This document shows positions 9,891 to 18,487 of a DNA stretch of 64,000 bases, one piece after another (the first letter of the stretch is position 1; each line of letters starts with the position of its first letter). The notes beneath the pieces are model-generated. The model made no database searches. It was not told the origin of the DNA and saw only the letters and a list, made by a program, of their open reading frames with translations. This DNA is from Micrococcaceae bacterium RIT 802 (GTDB taxonomy: Bacteria > Actinomycetota > Actinomycetes > Actinomycetales > Micrococcaceae). The translations under genes and the position numbers were made by a program. The stretch lies in contig JAFEMX010000002.1 in assembly GCA_016892645.1 (NCBI GenBank), positions 124,001 through 188,000 on the forward strand, read 5' to 3'.

Positions 9891-11518
9891 GGGCGGGTTC
9901 CTTCGGTGGTGTCTTGGGGGGTCAGGGTGTCGGGGTCGACGAGCTGGAAGCGGATGGCGGTACCCGGGGCGGCCTGTGCGGCGGCGGGGAGGTCCTCGGG
10001 GACGACGACGGCGATCACCGGGTACCCGCCGGTCACCGGGTGGTCGGCGAGGAAGAGCACCGGCAGGCCCGACGGCGGCACCTGGAGGGATCCGGTGGCG
10101 GTCCCCTCGCTGGCCAGCTCCCCGGAGCGGGTGCGCTTCAGTGGGGCCTGCCCGTCGCCGGCCTCGAGCCGGACGCCGATCCGGTTGGATTGCGTGCCGG
10201 CGGTCCACGGTGCATCGCAGAGGGCCTCGAGCGCCGCGTCGTCGAACCAGTCGGCCCGGGGGCCGGACGTGACGCGCAGGGTGAGGGCACCGTCCGTCGG
10301 GGTGCCGGTGGAGGCCGGTTCGGGGTTCCCGACCACATGGCCGTTGCCCGCGGGGCCGATGGGCAGCGAGACGCCGGCGGCCAGCGGGGCGGGACCGATG
10401 CCCGAGAGCGTGTCGGTGGAGCGGCTGCCCAGCACCGGGGCCACTGCCAGCCCGCCGCGGACGGCAAGGTAGCTGCGCAGGCCCGGCCCCGGGTCATCCA
10501 GGGTGAGGGTTTCGCCGTCGTGCAGGGCGAACGGGGCGCGTGGGGGCACGTCCCGGTCACCGTGCGGTCCGGTGATGGACGCCGCCTCGGCGGAGCCGGC
10601 GAGGGCGAGGACCAGTGCCCCGACGGCCCGGACCTGCAGGCCGCCGAGCAGCGTCTCGATCACGGCGTCGCCGGGGGTGTTGCCGACCAGGCGGTTGGCC
10701 TGTCGGGCGGAGGCCGTGTCGGCGGCTCCGGAGCCCGGCACCCCGAGGTCGCCCAGGCCGGGACGGCCGAGGTCCTGGACGAGCGATTGCAGGCCGGGGA
10801 AGAGCACGGTCAGCGCGGTGCCGGAGGCGCGGGTTGGTTCGGTGGCGGCGACCGGTGCCGCGGCAGGTGCGTCGCCGGCGGTGTCGCGCACCTCCACGAA
10901 TGCGCGGACCGCCCGGTGCCGCACGATGTCCCCGGGGCGCACCAAGGCCGGGCGTTCGCGGTCCAGGTCCCACATGACGGCGTCGGTGTGGCCGATCAGC
11001 TGCCAGCCGCCGGGGGAGCGGGCCGGGTAGATGGCCGCAAAGGGCCCGGCCAGGGCGACGGAGCCGGCGGGCACCGCGGTGCGCGGGGTGTCGCGGCGGG
11101 GGACGGCGAGGGACTCGTTGTCACCGTGGAGGTAGGCGAACCCGGGGGCGAAGCCGCCGAACGCGGCGGTCCAGGCCTGTCCGGTGTGTGCGGCGATGAC
11201 GCCGTCGGTCCCGAGACCGGTGAGGCGGCCTACTTCGGCGAGGTCCTCGCCGTCGTACACCACATCCAGCGTGATCTCCCGGCCGGCGGCGGAGGCGTCG
11301 ACCGCGTGCCCGAGCCGTTGGACGGCGGCCGGCGCGGCGAGCGCGTGGGCGCGGGTGTCGAAGGCCAGCATGACGGTCTCGGCGGCCGCCAGCACCTCGA
11401 CCTGCCCGGGGAGCGGGGAGTGCGCCAGCCGGGCGTGCAGGGCCACGACCTCGTCGAGGTCGCCGAGCTGGAGCAGGAGGGTGCGTGGTCCGGCCCAGCG
11501 CACTGCCGGTGAACTCAT
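9887..11518 (-). CDS. pxpBC: Fused 5-oxoprolinase subunits B and C (KipI-KipA / AHS1-AHS2)
   Basis: This 543-residue protein joins two proteins that are separate in Bacillus and E. coli. Residues ~1-215 are the KipI/AHS1 (PxpB) part, with [13 protein letters not shown] and [12 protein letters not shown]. Residues ~235-530 are the KipA/AHS2 (PxpC) part, with [25 protein letters not shown] in two family blocks, [15 protein letters not shown] and [17 protein letters not shown]. With PxpA it would hydrolyse ATP and open 5-oxoproline to glutamate. The same folds form the carboxyltransferase of urea carboxylase/allophanate enzymes. Both ends overlap neighbours by ATGA, so stoichiometric translation with PxpA and the biotin carboxylase is likely. 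Confidence 0.93.
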   Translation of the reverse strand: MSSPAVRWAGPRTLLLQLGDLDEVVALHARLAHSPLPGQVEVLAAAETVMLAFDTRAHALAAPAAVQRLGHAVDASAAGREITLDVVYDGEDLAEVGRLTGLGTDGVIAAHTGQAWTAAFGGFAPGFAYLHGDNESLAVPRRDTPRTAVPAGSVALAGPFAAIYPARSPGGWQLIGHTDAVMWDLDRERPALVRPGDIVRHRAVRAFVEVRDTAGDAPAAAPVAATEPTRASGTALTVLFPGLQSLVQDLGRPGLGDLGVPGSGAADTASARQANRLVGNTPGDAVIETLLGGLQVRAVGALVLALAGSAEAASITGPHGDRDVPPRAPFALHDGETLTLDDPGPGLRSYLAVRGGLAVAPVLGSRSTDTLSGIGPAPLAAGVSLPIGPAGNGHVVGNPEPASTGTPTDGALTLRVTSGPRADWFDDAALEALCDAPWTAGTQSNRIGVRLEAGDGQAPLKRTRSGELASEGTATGSLQVPPSGLPVLFLADHPVTGGYPVIAVVVPEDLPAAAQAAPGTAIRFQLVDPDTLTPQDTTEGTRP

Positions 11519-12273
11519 GCGAAGGAGCCGATCGTGACCCCGGCGTCTTCCAGGCCCTTGCGGACGGCGGCTGCCATGGCCACGGCACCGGTGGTGTCGC
11601 CATGCAGGCAGATGCTTTCCGCCGGCATGTCCAGCGTGGACCCGTCGCGGGCGGTCAGCGTCCCCTCGGTGGCCAGGCGCACCATGTTCGCGCTGACGAC
11701 GTCGGGGTCGTGCAGGACGGCCCCGTCCTCGCGGCGGGAGACCAGCGTGCCGTCCGGGTTGTAGGCGCGGTCGGCGAAGGCCTCGGCCACCGCGCGCAAT
11801 CCGGCGGCTTCGGCGCGGGCCAGCGCCACGGAGCCGGGGAGCAACAGCAGGGGCAGGTCGGTGCCGAAGGCCTTCACGGCGTCGACGACGGCCTGGGCAT
11901 GCGCTTCGTGGTGGACGATCGTGTTGTAGAGGGCCCCGTGCGGCTTGACATAGCGGATGGAACCGCCCGCGGCCCGCGCCACGGCGTCGAGCGCGCCGAG
12001 CTGGTAGAGCACGTCATCGGCGAGCTCGGTGGGGGAGCAGTCCAGGAAGCGGCGGCCGAACCCGGCCAGGTCGCGGTAGGCCACGTGGGCGCCGATCACC
12101 ACCCCGGCGGCCACCGCGTCGCGGCAGGTCCGGCCCATGGTGGACGGGTCCCCGGCATGGAACCCGCATGCGACGTTCGCGCTGGATACGGATTGGAAGA
12201 TGGCCGCGTCGTCGCCCATGGTCCAATTTCCGAAGGACTCGCCCACGTCGCTGTTCAGGTCGATGCTGCTCAC
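11515..12273 (-). CDS. pxpA: 5-oxoprolinase subunit A (LamB/YcsF family)
   Basis: This is a 252-residue LamB/YcsF protein. The family N-terminus [14 protein letters not shown] is followed by [35 protein letters not shown] and, near the end, [12 protein letters not shown]. These are the conserved metal/active-site regions of PxpA. I chose GTG 12273 because GGAG lies six bases upstream and it places the motif at residue 4. An ATG at 12309 in the same frame has no ribosome-binding site and would add 12 unconserved residues. It heads the operon pxpA-pxpBC-biotin carboxylase-gntR, with ATGA overlaps between the first three genes. Confidence 0.93.
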   Translation of the reverse strand: MSSIDLNSDVGESFGNWTMGDDAAIFQSVSSANVACGFHAGDPSTMGRTCRDAVAAGVVIGAHVAYRDLAGFGRRFLDCSPTELADDVLYQLGALDAVARAAGGSIRYVKPHGALYNTIVHHEAHAQAVVDAVKAFGTDLPLLLLPGSVALARAEAAGLRAVAEAFADRAYNPDGTLVSRREDGAVLHDPDVVSANMVRLATEGTLTARDGSTLDMPAESICLHGDTTGAVAMAAAVRKGLEDAGVTIGSFA

Positions 12274-12346
12274 CGTGATCTCCGTCTCTTTTGCTGGTCT
12301 CCCAAGCATGCATCAAGACGGCAGATTGTTCAACAATCCATGACGA

Positions 12347-13210
12347 CTAGAGTTCCCAGTCGTTGGCCCCGCCACCGAAGAACCCGTCCCCGCCGCCGCC
12401 CAGGAAGCCCTCGCCTCCGCCGCCCAGCAGGCCATCGAGCAGGCCGCCACCCGAGAGCGCCTCGCCGCCCTCTGCCACGGAATCCCCCAGCCCGGAGGCG
12501 GCGTCTCCCAGGCCTGCGGCAGACTCCTCGAGCCCGCCGGTGACGTCACCGAGCCCCTCGCCCAGCCCGTCGGCGGCACCGGCCAATCCGTCGCCGATTC
12601 CGGAGAAGCCATCCAGCAGCGGGCCCGCGATGGCGCTGCCGATGAACCCGCCGGCCACGCCGGCCAGCAGTCCGGCGCCGATTCCCCCGGCGGCCCCGGC
12701 GGCCAGGCCGCCGAACCCGCGTCCCGGCCCGCGGGATCCGGTGCGTCCGCCATCGCCGAGGAGGCGTTCCATGAACCCGGGGCGGGCCACCTCGGCGCGG
12801 GTGGCCGAGCGGGCCAGGTCCTCGGGGCGGTTCGAGCGGGGGCGCTCGCCGGCGGGCAACTCGTCGCCCAGGCCGGATTGCAGCGCATCGCGCTGGGCGG
12901 GCGTCAGCCGGGAGAAGGCCTCGGCGTGGGCGCGCTCCATGTCCTCCGGCGGAGCGGTCCGCAGCATGTACCGGTACTTGGCGATGGCCGCCTCGTCCTC
13001 CGTCGGCGCCGGCCCCGCTCCCGTCCCCGTGGCCGGACGGGGGGCGGTGTCCGTCCGGGGTCCGCGAGTGTCCTGCCATCCGGGGTGCTGGTTCCGTTGC
13101 GGTGCTGTCGGGCCGGCGGGCCGGCCGCCCTGGCGTTCGGCCAGCTGCTCGCGGACGTACTTCCCGGCCATCTGCTTGCCCTGGTTCACCAGCTTGTTGA
13201 ACATGCCCAT
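12347..13210 (-). CDS. Glycine-zipper, low-complexity C-terminal protein, function unknown
   Basis: This is a 287-residue protein that I do not recognise as a named family. The first ~30 residues form a basic amphipathic segment (MFNKLVNQGKQMAGKYVREQL). A proline/charged linker follows, then a short helical part (EDEAAIAKYRYMLRTAPPEDMERAHAEAF, split here over several turns) and SRLTPAQRDALQ near residues 95-105. From ~155 there is a hydrophobic glycine zipper (GAAGGIGAGLLAGVAGGFIG), then GLGD/GLxx repeats, polyglycine and the end ANDWEL. GAGGAG precedes the ATG at the correct spacing. The architecture suggests membrane or envelope association by the glycine zipper, but no function is assigned. 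Confidence 0.75.
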   Translation of the reverse strand: MGMFNKLVNQGKQMAGKYVREQLAERQGGRPAGPTAPQRNQHPGWQDTRGPRTDTAPRPATGTGAGPAPTEDEAAIAKYRYMLRTAPPEDMERAHAEAFSRLTPAQRDALQSGLGDELPAGERPRSNRPEDLARSATRAEVARPGFMERLLGDGGRTGSRGPGRGFGGLAAGAAGGIGAGLLAGVAGGFIGSAIAGPLLDGFSGIGDGLAGAADGLGEGLGDVTGGLEESAAGLGDAASGLGDSVAEGGEALSGGGLLDGLLGGGGEGFLGGGGDGFFGGGANDWEL

Positions 13211-13406
13211 CGTGGTACTCCTCCTCGGTCGTGCCATGCGGTGCGCGGGTCCTCGTTCCACGTCTGGTCTGCCCAACTCCCGGTGGCGCGGACCGGTTCC
13301 GGACTTGGCGGAGAGCGTAAAACCATGGTTCCGGGCCGTATGTCCAGACTCCGTTCAGGTCGTGTTGCTAGCCTCGTCGGGATTCGAATACCTCAGGAGG
13401 TAGCAC

Positions 13407-14180
13407 GTGAACAAGAAGAAGATGATGGCCGCACTGGCACTGGTGGGGTCGCTTTCCCTGGTCACTGCTTGCGGCAGCGGCGGAAATGACGAGGCTGCCG
13501 GGTCGTCGCAGGCGCCCTCCTCGCAGGCTGCGGGCAGCGAGCAGGCCGCCGCTCCGTCGCCCGATCTGAACGGGATCCCGGACGTCGTGGCCACGGTCAA
13601 CGGCCAGGACATCACCAAGGACGAGTTCACCAGCGTCTACAAGAGCCAGTTCCAGCAGGCGGCCATGCAGGCGCAGATGTCCGGCCAGGGCATCTCCGAC
13701 CAGACGGAGCTGAAGAAGCAGGCCGCCGAGGCGATGGTCGGATCCGAATTGCTGATGCAGCGCGCGGAAAAGACCGGGCTGAAGGCGAGCAAGGCCGATA
13801 TGGACAAGGCCCTGGCCGACGCTGCGAAGACGAACAAGATGAGCTCCAAGGAATTCCTGGCGGCCCTGAAGAAGCAGGGCATGGACCGCAAGACCGTGGA
13901 CGAGCAGCTCAGGCAGCAGGTCGAGGTCGAAGGGGTCATCAAGAAGGAGCTCGGAACCTTCACCGCCAGCGAGAAGGAGCTGAAGGCCGCCTACCAGCAG
14001 GCCAAGGAGGCCCAGTCCCAGCAGGGCGGCGCCAGTGGCGGATCCGCGCAGGCGATGCCGAAGTACAAGGACGTGAAGCCGCAGCTCAAGCAGCAGGTCG
14101 AGCAGCAGAAGGAGAACCAGGCGACGCAGACCCTGGTCGAGAAGCTCAAGAAGGAAGGCGACGTCAAGGTCAACCTCTGA
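13407..14180 (+). CDS. SurA N-terminal domain lipoprotein (putative extracytoplasmic chaperone)
   Basis: This 257-residue lipoprotein has a lysine-rich signal peptide (MNKKKMMAALALVGS) and a lipobox ending VTAC with Cys22 as the lipidated residue. A Ser/Ala/Gln linker follows. From about residue 57 it has a SurA/PrsA-like N-terminal segment: VATVNGQDITKDEFTSVYKS, then a lysine- and glutamine-rich helical region to the end. I do not see the parvulin PpiC domain, so it may be a chaperone without isomerase activity. GTG 13407 is preceded by the near-perfect ribosome-binding site AGGAGGT. TAGCCT about 25 bases further upstream is a possible -10. Confidence 0.88.
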   Translation: MNKKKMMAALALVGSLSLVTACGSGGNDEAAGSSQAPSSQAAGSEQAAAPSPDLNGIPDVVATVNGQDITKDEFTSVYKSQFQQAAMQAQMSGQGISDQTELKKQAAEAMVGSELLMQRAEKTGLKASKADMDKALADAAKTNKMSSKEFLAALKKQGMDRKTVDEQLRQQVEVEGVIKKELGTFTASEKELKAAYQQAKEAQSQQGGASGGSAQAMPKYKDVKPQLKQQVEQQKENQATQTLVEKLKKEGDVKVNL

Positions 14181-14211
14181 CCGAAAGCCGTTCCGGGGCC
14201 GGTGATGCTGG

Positions 14212-14226
14212 CAGACTGGGGTCGTG
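14212..14226 (+). promoter_or_regulatory. Putative leaderless -10 element of the DUF456 gene
   Basis: CAGACT at 14212-14217 stands six bases before the GTG at 14224, matching the spacing at 953-965. No Shine-Dalgarno sequence precedes this GTG. This fits a leaderless message, although the first base of the hexamer departs from TANNNT. Confidence 0.35.
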
Positions 14227-14724
14227 GACACACAGATCCTGGTCTCCGTCGTCGCCGGCCTTTTGCTTGTCGTCTCCGTGGTCGGCACGGTCTACCCGGT
14301 GCTACCCGGCAGCCTGCTGACGATCCTCACGCTGCTGGGGTGGGCGTGGATCCTGGGCAGCCCCGCAGCCTGGGTTTGCGCCGGCGTCGGCATGGCCCTG
14401 GCCGCGGTCGGGTGGTCCGCGTCGGCGGTGTTGACCGGCCGCAGCATGAAACGCCAGCAGATCCCGCGCGGAACGATCCTCGTCGCGGTGGCCGCGGGGA
14501 TCGCCGGGATGTTCCTGATCCCCGTGGTGGGCCTCTTCGTCGGCTTCGGCGTCGGGCTGCTGCTGGCCGAGTATGCACGACGGCGGGACCTGGCTTCCGC
14601 GCTCCGGGCCAGTGCCGCCACCCTGAAGTCCACCGGCATCGGCATCCTCGTCGAATTCGGGTGCGCCGCCCTGGCCGGATCGGTGTGGACCATCGGCGTC
14701 ATTTGGCACTTCACCAGCCGATGA
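14224..14724 (+). CDS. DUF456 family small membrane protein
   Basis: This 166-residue integral membrane protein has about four to five hydrophobic segments. The family pattern is clear: a first helix leading to VGTVYPVLPGSLLTILTLLGWA, then a central FLIPVVGLFVGFGVGLLLAEYARR segment, then STGIGILVEFGCAALAGSVW. It matches the DUF456 group in length and layout; the function is unknown. It lies 43 bases downstream of the SurA-like lipoprotein on the same strand but seems to have its own leaderless promoter. The start is the GTG at 14224, because no internal start leaves the first helix intact. Confidence 0.87.
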   Translation: MDTQILVSVVAGLLLVVSVVGTVYPVLPGSLLTILTLLGWAWILGSPAAWVCAGVGMALAAVGWSASAVLTGRSMKRQQIPRGTILVAVAAGIAGMFLIPVVGLFVGFGVGLLLAEYARRRDLASALRASAATLKSTGIGILVEFGCAALAGSVWTIGVIWHFTSR

Positions 14725-14869
14725 GCCGCTGCGGCACGCACCACACCCGGCTGTGAGATTGGCCGCATGGCGGTCCCCTGCCCTGTTCGGTTCGCTGAAA
14801 CCGGCGTATTTTGGTTGTAAGGGAAAGTTTTCACAAAGTGCGGCTTGTTCGGCCGGAAGGAGTGTCGTC

Positions 14870-15280
14870 ATGCGCGGAGCGCCAACACGTCAGGGTCTGG
14901 TGTCGGACAAGGCCCTGCACCTGGGCGAGGACATCCTGTTGGCGCGCCACGGCGACAGCATCACCGGACTCCTGCAGAACCGCAAGCACGACATCACCAT
15001 CGCCCGCCTGCGTGGTGGCCGTACCGACTGGGCGGCGAATTCGCTGGTCGACATGACGCCGCGCATCACCGATTCCCCGGTCGCGCGGTTGGAGCGCCTC
15101 CGCGATGACTTCAAGGCGGACAAGCTCTCCATCAAGCGCGACGAGGCCCGGTTCCTGGCCAAGGTCGGCGCCGTGTGGGGCGGCGTCGTCGTCGCGCTCA
15201 GTGGCGGGGTCCTCTGGCTGGCCTACAACTCCGGAAACTCCGAGATGCTGCAGGCCATGATGACCAACCCCGGCTACTAG
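14870..15280 (+). CDS. Hypothetical protein with C-terminal membrane anchor
   Basis: This is a 136-residue protein I cannot assign. The N-terminal ~90 residues are soluble and charged (LHLGEDILLARHGDSITGLL, RLRGGRTDWAANSL). One hydrophobic segment (VWGGVVVALSGGVLWLAY) lies near residues 104-122, followed by a short polar tail. The ATG at 14870 has an excellent ribosome-binding site (GGAAGGAG at 14855-14862), better than any upstream start in the frame. It stands alone between DUF456 and the convergent GT2 gene. Confidence 0.8.
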   Translation: MRGAPTRQGLVSDKALHLGEDILLARHGDSITGLLQNRKHDITIARLRGGRTDWAANSLVDMTPRITDSPVARLERLRDDFKADKLSIKRDEARFLAKVGAVWGGVVVALSGGVLWLAYNSGNSEMLQAMMTNPGY

Positions 15281-15326
15281 TCCGTTCCCGGGCCCGCGAG
15301 CAGCCCCACCGAGGCTAGCCGGCCGG

Positions 15327-16112
15327 TCATCCCACTCGTGGGCCCGCCCATCGGCGGGTGCCACGCCGGACGCGTCGGGCGATCCGCCGCCAGGGCGTCT
15401 CGTCCGGCCAATGCAGGAAGATCGTGTGGAAGCCACGCCGCAAGCGCAGGAGACCGCCACCGTCGGAAAACGGACGCATGGAGATGCCCACGACGATCGA
15501 CGGGCAAAAGCGGACCGAGTGCCCGATGCCCAGATGGAACGACAAGTCCACGTCGTCGTGCACCAGCCAGTCCTCCAGATGCAGGCCCTCACGCACCTCA
15601 CGCCAGGCACTCTGGCGGAACGCCATATTGGAGCCGAAAAGTGGCGCATGCCCCAGGGCCAGGCTGGTCAGGACGAAGTAGGGGACGAGGTACACGAAGA
15701 TCGCCGGCCGGCGCAGGACGGCAGGCCCGTCGTTGAATCGCGCGGGTCCCGTGACGGCATCCAGTTCCGAGTCGGCCGCGAACTGCCGGGCCACGGCGGC
15801 CACCCACCCGGGCCCCGGCAGCGAATCCGCGTCGAGGCGGGCAATGACCTCGCACCTGGTCTGGTCGTAGCCGGCGGCGCTGGCGATGCCGATGCCGACC
15901 CGCGGTTCCGCGATGACTCGTGCCCCGCCGGCGTGGGCCACCGACGCGCTGTCATCGCTCGACGCGTTGTCCACAACGATCACCTCGTGGGCCACCACGT
16001 CCTGCCGCGCGAGCGCCGCGAGGCATTGGCGGAGCTTCCGGGCGTCGTCCTTGACCGGTATCACGACGCTGACCCTGGGGAGCGGTCTTCCGGGACGCTG
16101 CTGCCCCTTCAT
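15327..16112 (-). CDS. Family 2 glycosyltransferase
   Basis: This is a 261-residue GT-A fold glycosyltransferase. The N-terminal VSVVIPVKDDARKLRQCL, EVIVVDNASSDDS and the metal/nucleotide-sugar DxD-like IARLDADSLPGPGW (residues ~85-100) are typical of GT2. Hydrophobic stretches near the middle (FVYLVPYFVLTSLALG) and the arginine-rich C-terminus suggest membrane association. The acceptor-site region HDDVDLSFHLG is present. Its ATG overlaps the stop of the DUF2238 gene as ATGA, making it last of a three-gene coupled set. The sugar and acceptor are unknown; an envelope glycolipid is plausible. Confidence 0.9.
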   Translation of the reverse strand: MKGQQRPGRPLPRVSVVIPVKDDARKLRQCLAALARQDVVAHEVIVVDNASSDDSASVAHAGGARVIAEPRVGIGIASAAGYDQTRCEVIARLDADSLPGPGWVAAVARQFAADSELDAVTGPARFNDGPAVLRRPAIFVYLVPYFVLTSLALGHAPLFGSNMAFRQSAWREVREGLHLEDWLVHDDVDLSFHLGIGHSVRFCPSIVVGISMRPFSDGGGLLRLRRGFHTIFLHWPDETPWRRIARRVRRGTRRWAGPRVG

Positions 16113-16738
16113 GGCCCCGGCATTTCGCGTTGGCCCGCACGGATCCTGGTCTGTTGCCGGGCGTCGGGTGGTCTGGAGGGGAGGAACCAGAGCGCACCCG
16201 CGGCCAGGGACCCGAGGCCGTCGGCCGCAAGATCACCGATGGTGTCGTCGTAGCCGACATGCACCGCGGGATCGATGTAGGTATGCCCGAACCACTCGAG
16301 CATTTCCCAGATGGCACCGGTTGCCAGACCACATGTGGCGGTGAAGGCCACTAGCAGCAAGCGGGATCGACGGGCCCCGGCCTCCGGGGCGGCACCAGCG
16401 CGCTGGGCCAGGATGACCGCCAGGAGGGCCACGAGCCCGCCGAGCACGGCGTGGATGAACTTGTCCCACCCCGGAACGCTGTCGTAGAGGTCCAGCACAT
16501 TGCTCCACGCGGCCAGCAATGCCGCGACCCCGGTGGCGATATCGAGCACACCGGGGAGGGCCAGGGCCCGCGGTGCAAGCGCCGCGAGCAGTGCCAACAT
16601 GAAGACCGCGAATTGGATCCAACCCCAGCCCAGTGCCGCGACGACGACGCTGGCGGCCACCAGGAGGCGGACGCCGTCGGCGACGCGCGTAGCGCGTGTC
16701 TCGGGACGTCGCATGAAGGCCACGATCAGCTCGTTCAT
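16109..16738 (-). CDS. DUF2238/YjdF-like integral membrane protein
   Basis: This 209-residue protein has about six hydrophobic segments. Family landmarks are GWDKFIHAVLGG near the middle, TGAIWEMLEWFGHTYIDP, and YDDTIGDLAADGLGSLAAG just before the last helix. These carry the conserved D-K-H and E-E-D residues seen in YjdF-type proteins. The function is not known. Both termini overlap neighbours by ATGA: the nuclease-like gene upstream and GT2 downstream, so the three are translated together. Confidence 0.82.
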   Translation of the reverse strand: MNELIVAFMRRPETRATRVADGVRLLVAASVVVAALGWGWIQFAVFMLALLAALAPRALALPGVLDIATGVAALLAAWSNVLDLYDSVPGWDKFIHAVLGGLVALLAVILAQRAGAAPEAGARRSRLLLVAFTATCGLATGAIWEMLEWFGHTYIDPAVHVGYDDTIGDLAADGLGSLAAGALWFLPSRPPDARQQTRIRAGQREMPGP

Positions 16739-17625
16739 TCCCGGTTCTTCCCGTCTGCGGGCGGAACCGACGGTCCCCAGGCCACGACGGCGTGGACCGG
16801 TTCATGGTCGGAGGGGGCCCGCCCGGCGATCCGGGTGGGGTTCACTCCCGCGGCCACCACCGAGGCGCCGGGTGTGATGAGGATCCAGTCCAGTCGTCGT
16901 CCCGTCCTGCGCGGTGCGCGATATCGGGTGTAGGTGCCGCAGGTGCTGCCCACGCGGTGGGTGGCCAGTTCGAGGGCGTCCTCCAACACCACGCCATCGG
17001 CCAACTGCCGGTGGGGGCCGGAATTCGCTCCCGTGTTGAAGTCGCCCATGACCACTGTTGGTCCGTCCAGGCCGGACACCCGTCGATGGAGCAGCCGCGC
17101 CGACAAGGCGCGCGAGCGGCGGCTGAGGTGGTCCAGCTGCACGGTCATCACGTTGAAGCGGACTCCGGTCCGTAGGTCTTGGAGCCGGACCTGCACGACC
17201 ATCCTCGGCAGGAGGTTGCCGAACGAGCGCGAGCCCGGCTCGGCGGGGCGTGCGGAGAGCCACCAGATGTCGGTGGTGACCAGGCGCAGCCTTCGGGTGT
17301 CGTAGTGCACTTCGCACCGTTCGCCACCCCTGGCCGCGGAGCGGCCGCTGCCGACGTGGGCATATTCCGGACCCAGCATGCCCCGGATGTCCTCGGATTG
17401 GCCGGGCATGACCTCCTGCAGGCCCAAGACGGTGGGGCGCTCGGCAGTGAGCAGGCGGTGGAGCAGGGGCTTGCGGAGCCGCCATCGGTCGGCCGGCGGT
17501 GGCCACCATTCCGGCATGCGCCGGCGGACGTTGAGCGTCATCAAGTGGAGCTGCGGTGCCTCGACCGGGCCAACCAGCGGGCGCGCGGTGGTGTCGGCGT
17601 CGAAGGACATGACCGGCACATGCAC
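16735..17625 (-). CDS. Endonuclease/exonuclease/phosphatase-fold hydrolase
   Basis: This 296-residue protein has the EEP fold of DNase I, sphingomyelinase and inositol phosphatases. The metal-binding Asn is in MTLNVRRR, and the catalytic Glu in VLGLQEVMPGQ. The Asp/Asn pair is in VVMGDFNTG (~residue 195), and the C-terminal Asp/His pair is in RLDWILI and APSDHEPVHA. All catalytic positions are intact. GTG 17625 is chosen because GGGAG lies five bases upstream; an ATG at 17610 has none. No signal peptide is evident. It is first of the coupled EEP-DUF2238-GT2 trio; it could act on nucleic acid or a phospholipid. Confidence 0.88.
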   Translation of the reverse strand: MHVPVMSFDADTTARPLVGPVEAPQLHLMTLNVRRRMPEWWPPPADRWRLRKPLLHRLLTAERPTVLGLQEVMPGQSEDIRGMLGPEYAHVGSGRSAARGGERCEVHYDTRRLRLVTTDIWWLSARPAEPGSRSFGNLLPRMVVQVRLQDLRTGVRFNVMTVQLDHLSRRSRALSARLLHRRVSGLDGPTVVMGDFNTGANSGPHRQLADGVVLEDALELATHRVGSTCGTYTRYRAPRRTGRRLDWILITPGASVVAAGVNPTRIAGRAPSDHEPVHAVVAWGPSVPPADGKNRE

Positions 17626-17696
17626 GGCGACTCCCAGGTGGCGGTTGAAACTGTCGTCGGACTTAACGCTATCAGCAGCCGTCCCGCACTCCGGGG

Positions 17697-18374
17697 CTAG
17701 GCGGCGCCGGCAAGGAGGCCACGGACCAGGGCGTCCAGCCCGTATTCGAACGCATCCTGGGCGGGGTCGTCCCCGGTGGCCCGCTGGCTGGCCACCGCCC
17801 CCGCGAAGGCGGGGACGTCATCGACCGCGTGGTCGACGTTGAAGATGTCCTTCGGGGCCACGGCGTCCAGCGCGGAGCCGAAGATGAACGATTCCAGGGC
17901 CACGATGGCCGGCACGATCCGTTGTTGGTCCCAACCGGCTCGGGCGAATCCGGCCGCCACCTGTTCGTACATCTGCAGGGTCCGCGGGGAGCCCGAAACC
18001 GGGAGAACGGCGATGACCGGGACCAGCGGCGCGTGCCGGGCGAAGACGTCGCGGTAGGACCCGGCCCACCTGCGCACCGCTTCCCCCAGCGGCTGGGAAG
18101 CGAAGCCCGAGCAATCAACGTCGTCCATCACCCGATCCTGGACCAGCTGCAGCACTTCCTGCTTGGATTCAACGTGGTTGTAGAGGGCCGATGCCGAGAC
18201 CCCGAGCGCCTTCGCCAGGGCCGACATGGTCAGCGCATCGTATCCCCGATCGCCGACAAACCGCAGCGCCGCCCCGGCGATCTTCGAGCGGTTGAGCAGC
18301 TCTCCGCGGGGGCGCCCCGCCTTGCGCCGCGAGGCGGATTCCGCCGACGGCGCGGACCCCGTTGCCGTTCCCAC
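17697..18374 (-). CDS. TetR-family regulator, probable repressor of the putrescine oxidase operon
   Basis: This is a 225-residue regulator. The N-terminal helix-turn-helix spans about residues 25-75 (RSKIAGAALRFVGDRGYDALTMS and ALGVSASALYNHVESKQEVL). The C-terminal part resembles the TetR_C ligand domain. AAGGAG precedes two adjacent GTG codons at 18377 and 18374; the second has seven-base spacing and is chosen. Longer in-frame starts would run into the operator. It is divergent from the amine oxidase gene across about 110 bases that hold a perfect inverted repeat. Control of putrescine oxidation in response to an amine or aldehyde is inferred from this arrangement. Confidence 0.9.
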   Translation of the reverse strand: MGTATGSAPSAESASRRKAGRPRGELLNRSKIAGAALRFVGDRGYDALTMSALAKALGVSASALYNHVESKQEVLQLVQDRVMDDVDCSGFASQPLGEAVRRWAGSYRDVFARHAPLVPVIAVLPVSGSPRTLQMYEQVAAGFARAGWDQQRIVPAIVALESFIFGSALDAVAPKDIFNVDHAVDDVPAFAGAVASQRATGDDPAQDAFEYGLDALVRGLLAGAA

Positions 18375-18436
18375 CACAAAACTCCTTGCTGTGCTCCACT
18401 TCACAAACCAGTGCTTAAGTCCTATCATCATTCTAG

Positions 18437-18457
18437 TAAATGAACTCTATTCATTTA
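18437..18457. promoter_or_regulatory. Perfect inverted repeat, putative TetR operator
   Basis: TAAATGAA, five bases, TTCATTTA: eight-base arms are exact reverse complements. The 21-base site lies between the divergent TetR and amine oxidase genes in a locally AT-rich stretch. TAGAAT (minus strand, 18436-18431) abuts it as a possible -10 for the regulator. One site could repress both directions. Confidence 0.75.
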
Positions 18458-18487
18458 GTCGTGAACGGACAGGAAGTAGAGACAACC

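Noticed and set aside
12274-12309. Longer start for pxpA at ATG 12309
   Set aside because: No ribosome-binding site, and the added 12 residues are not part of the LamB/YcsF pattern; GTG 12273 has GGAG at six bases.
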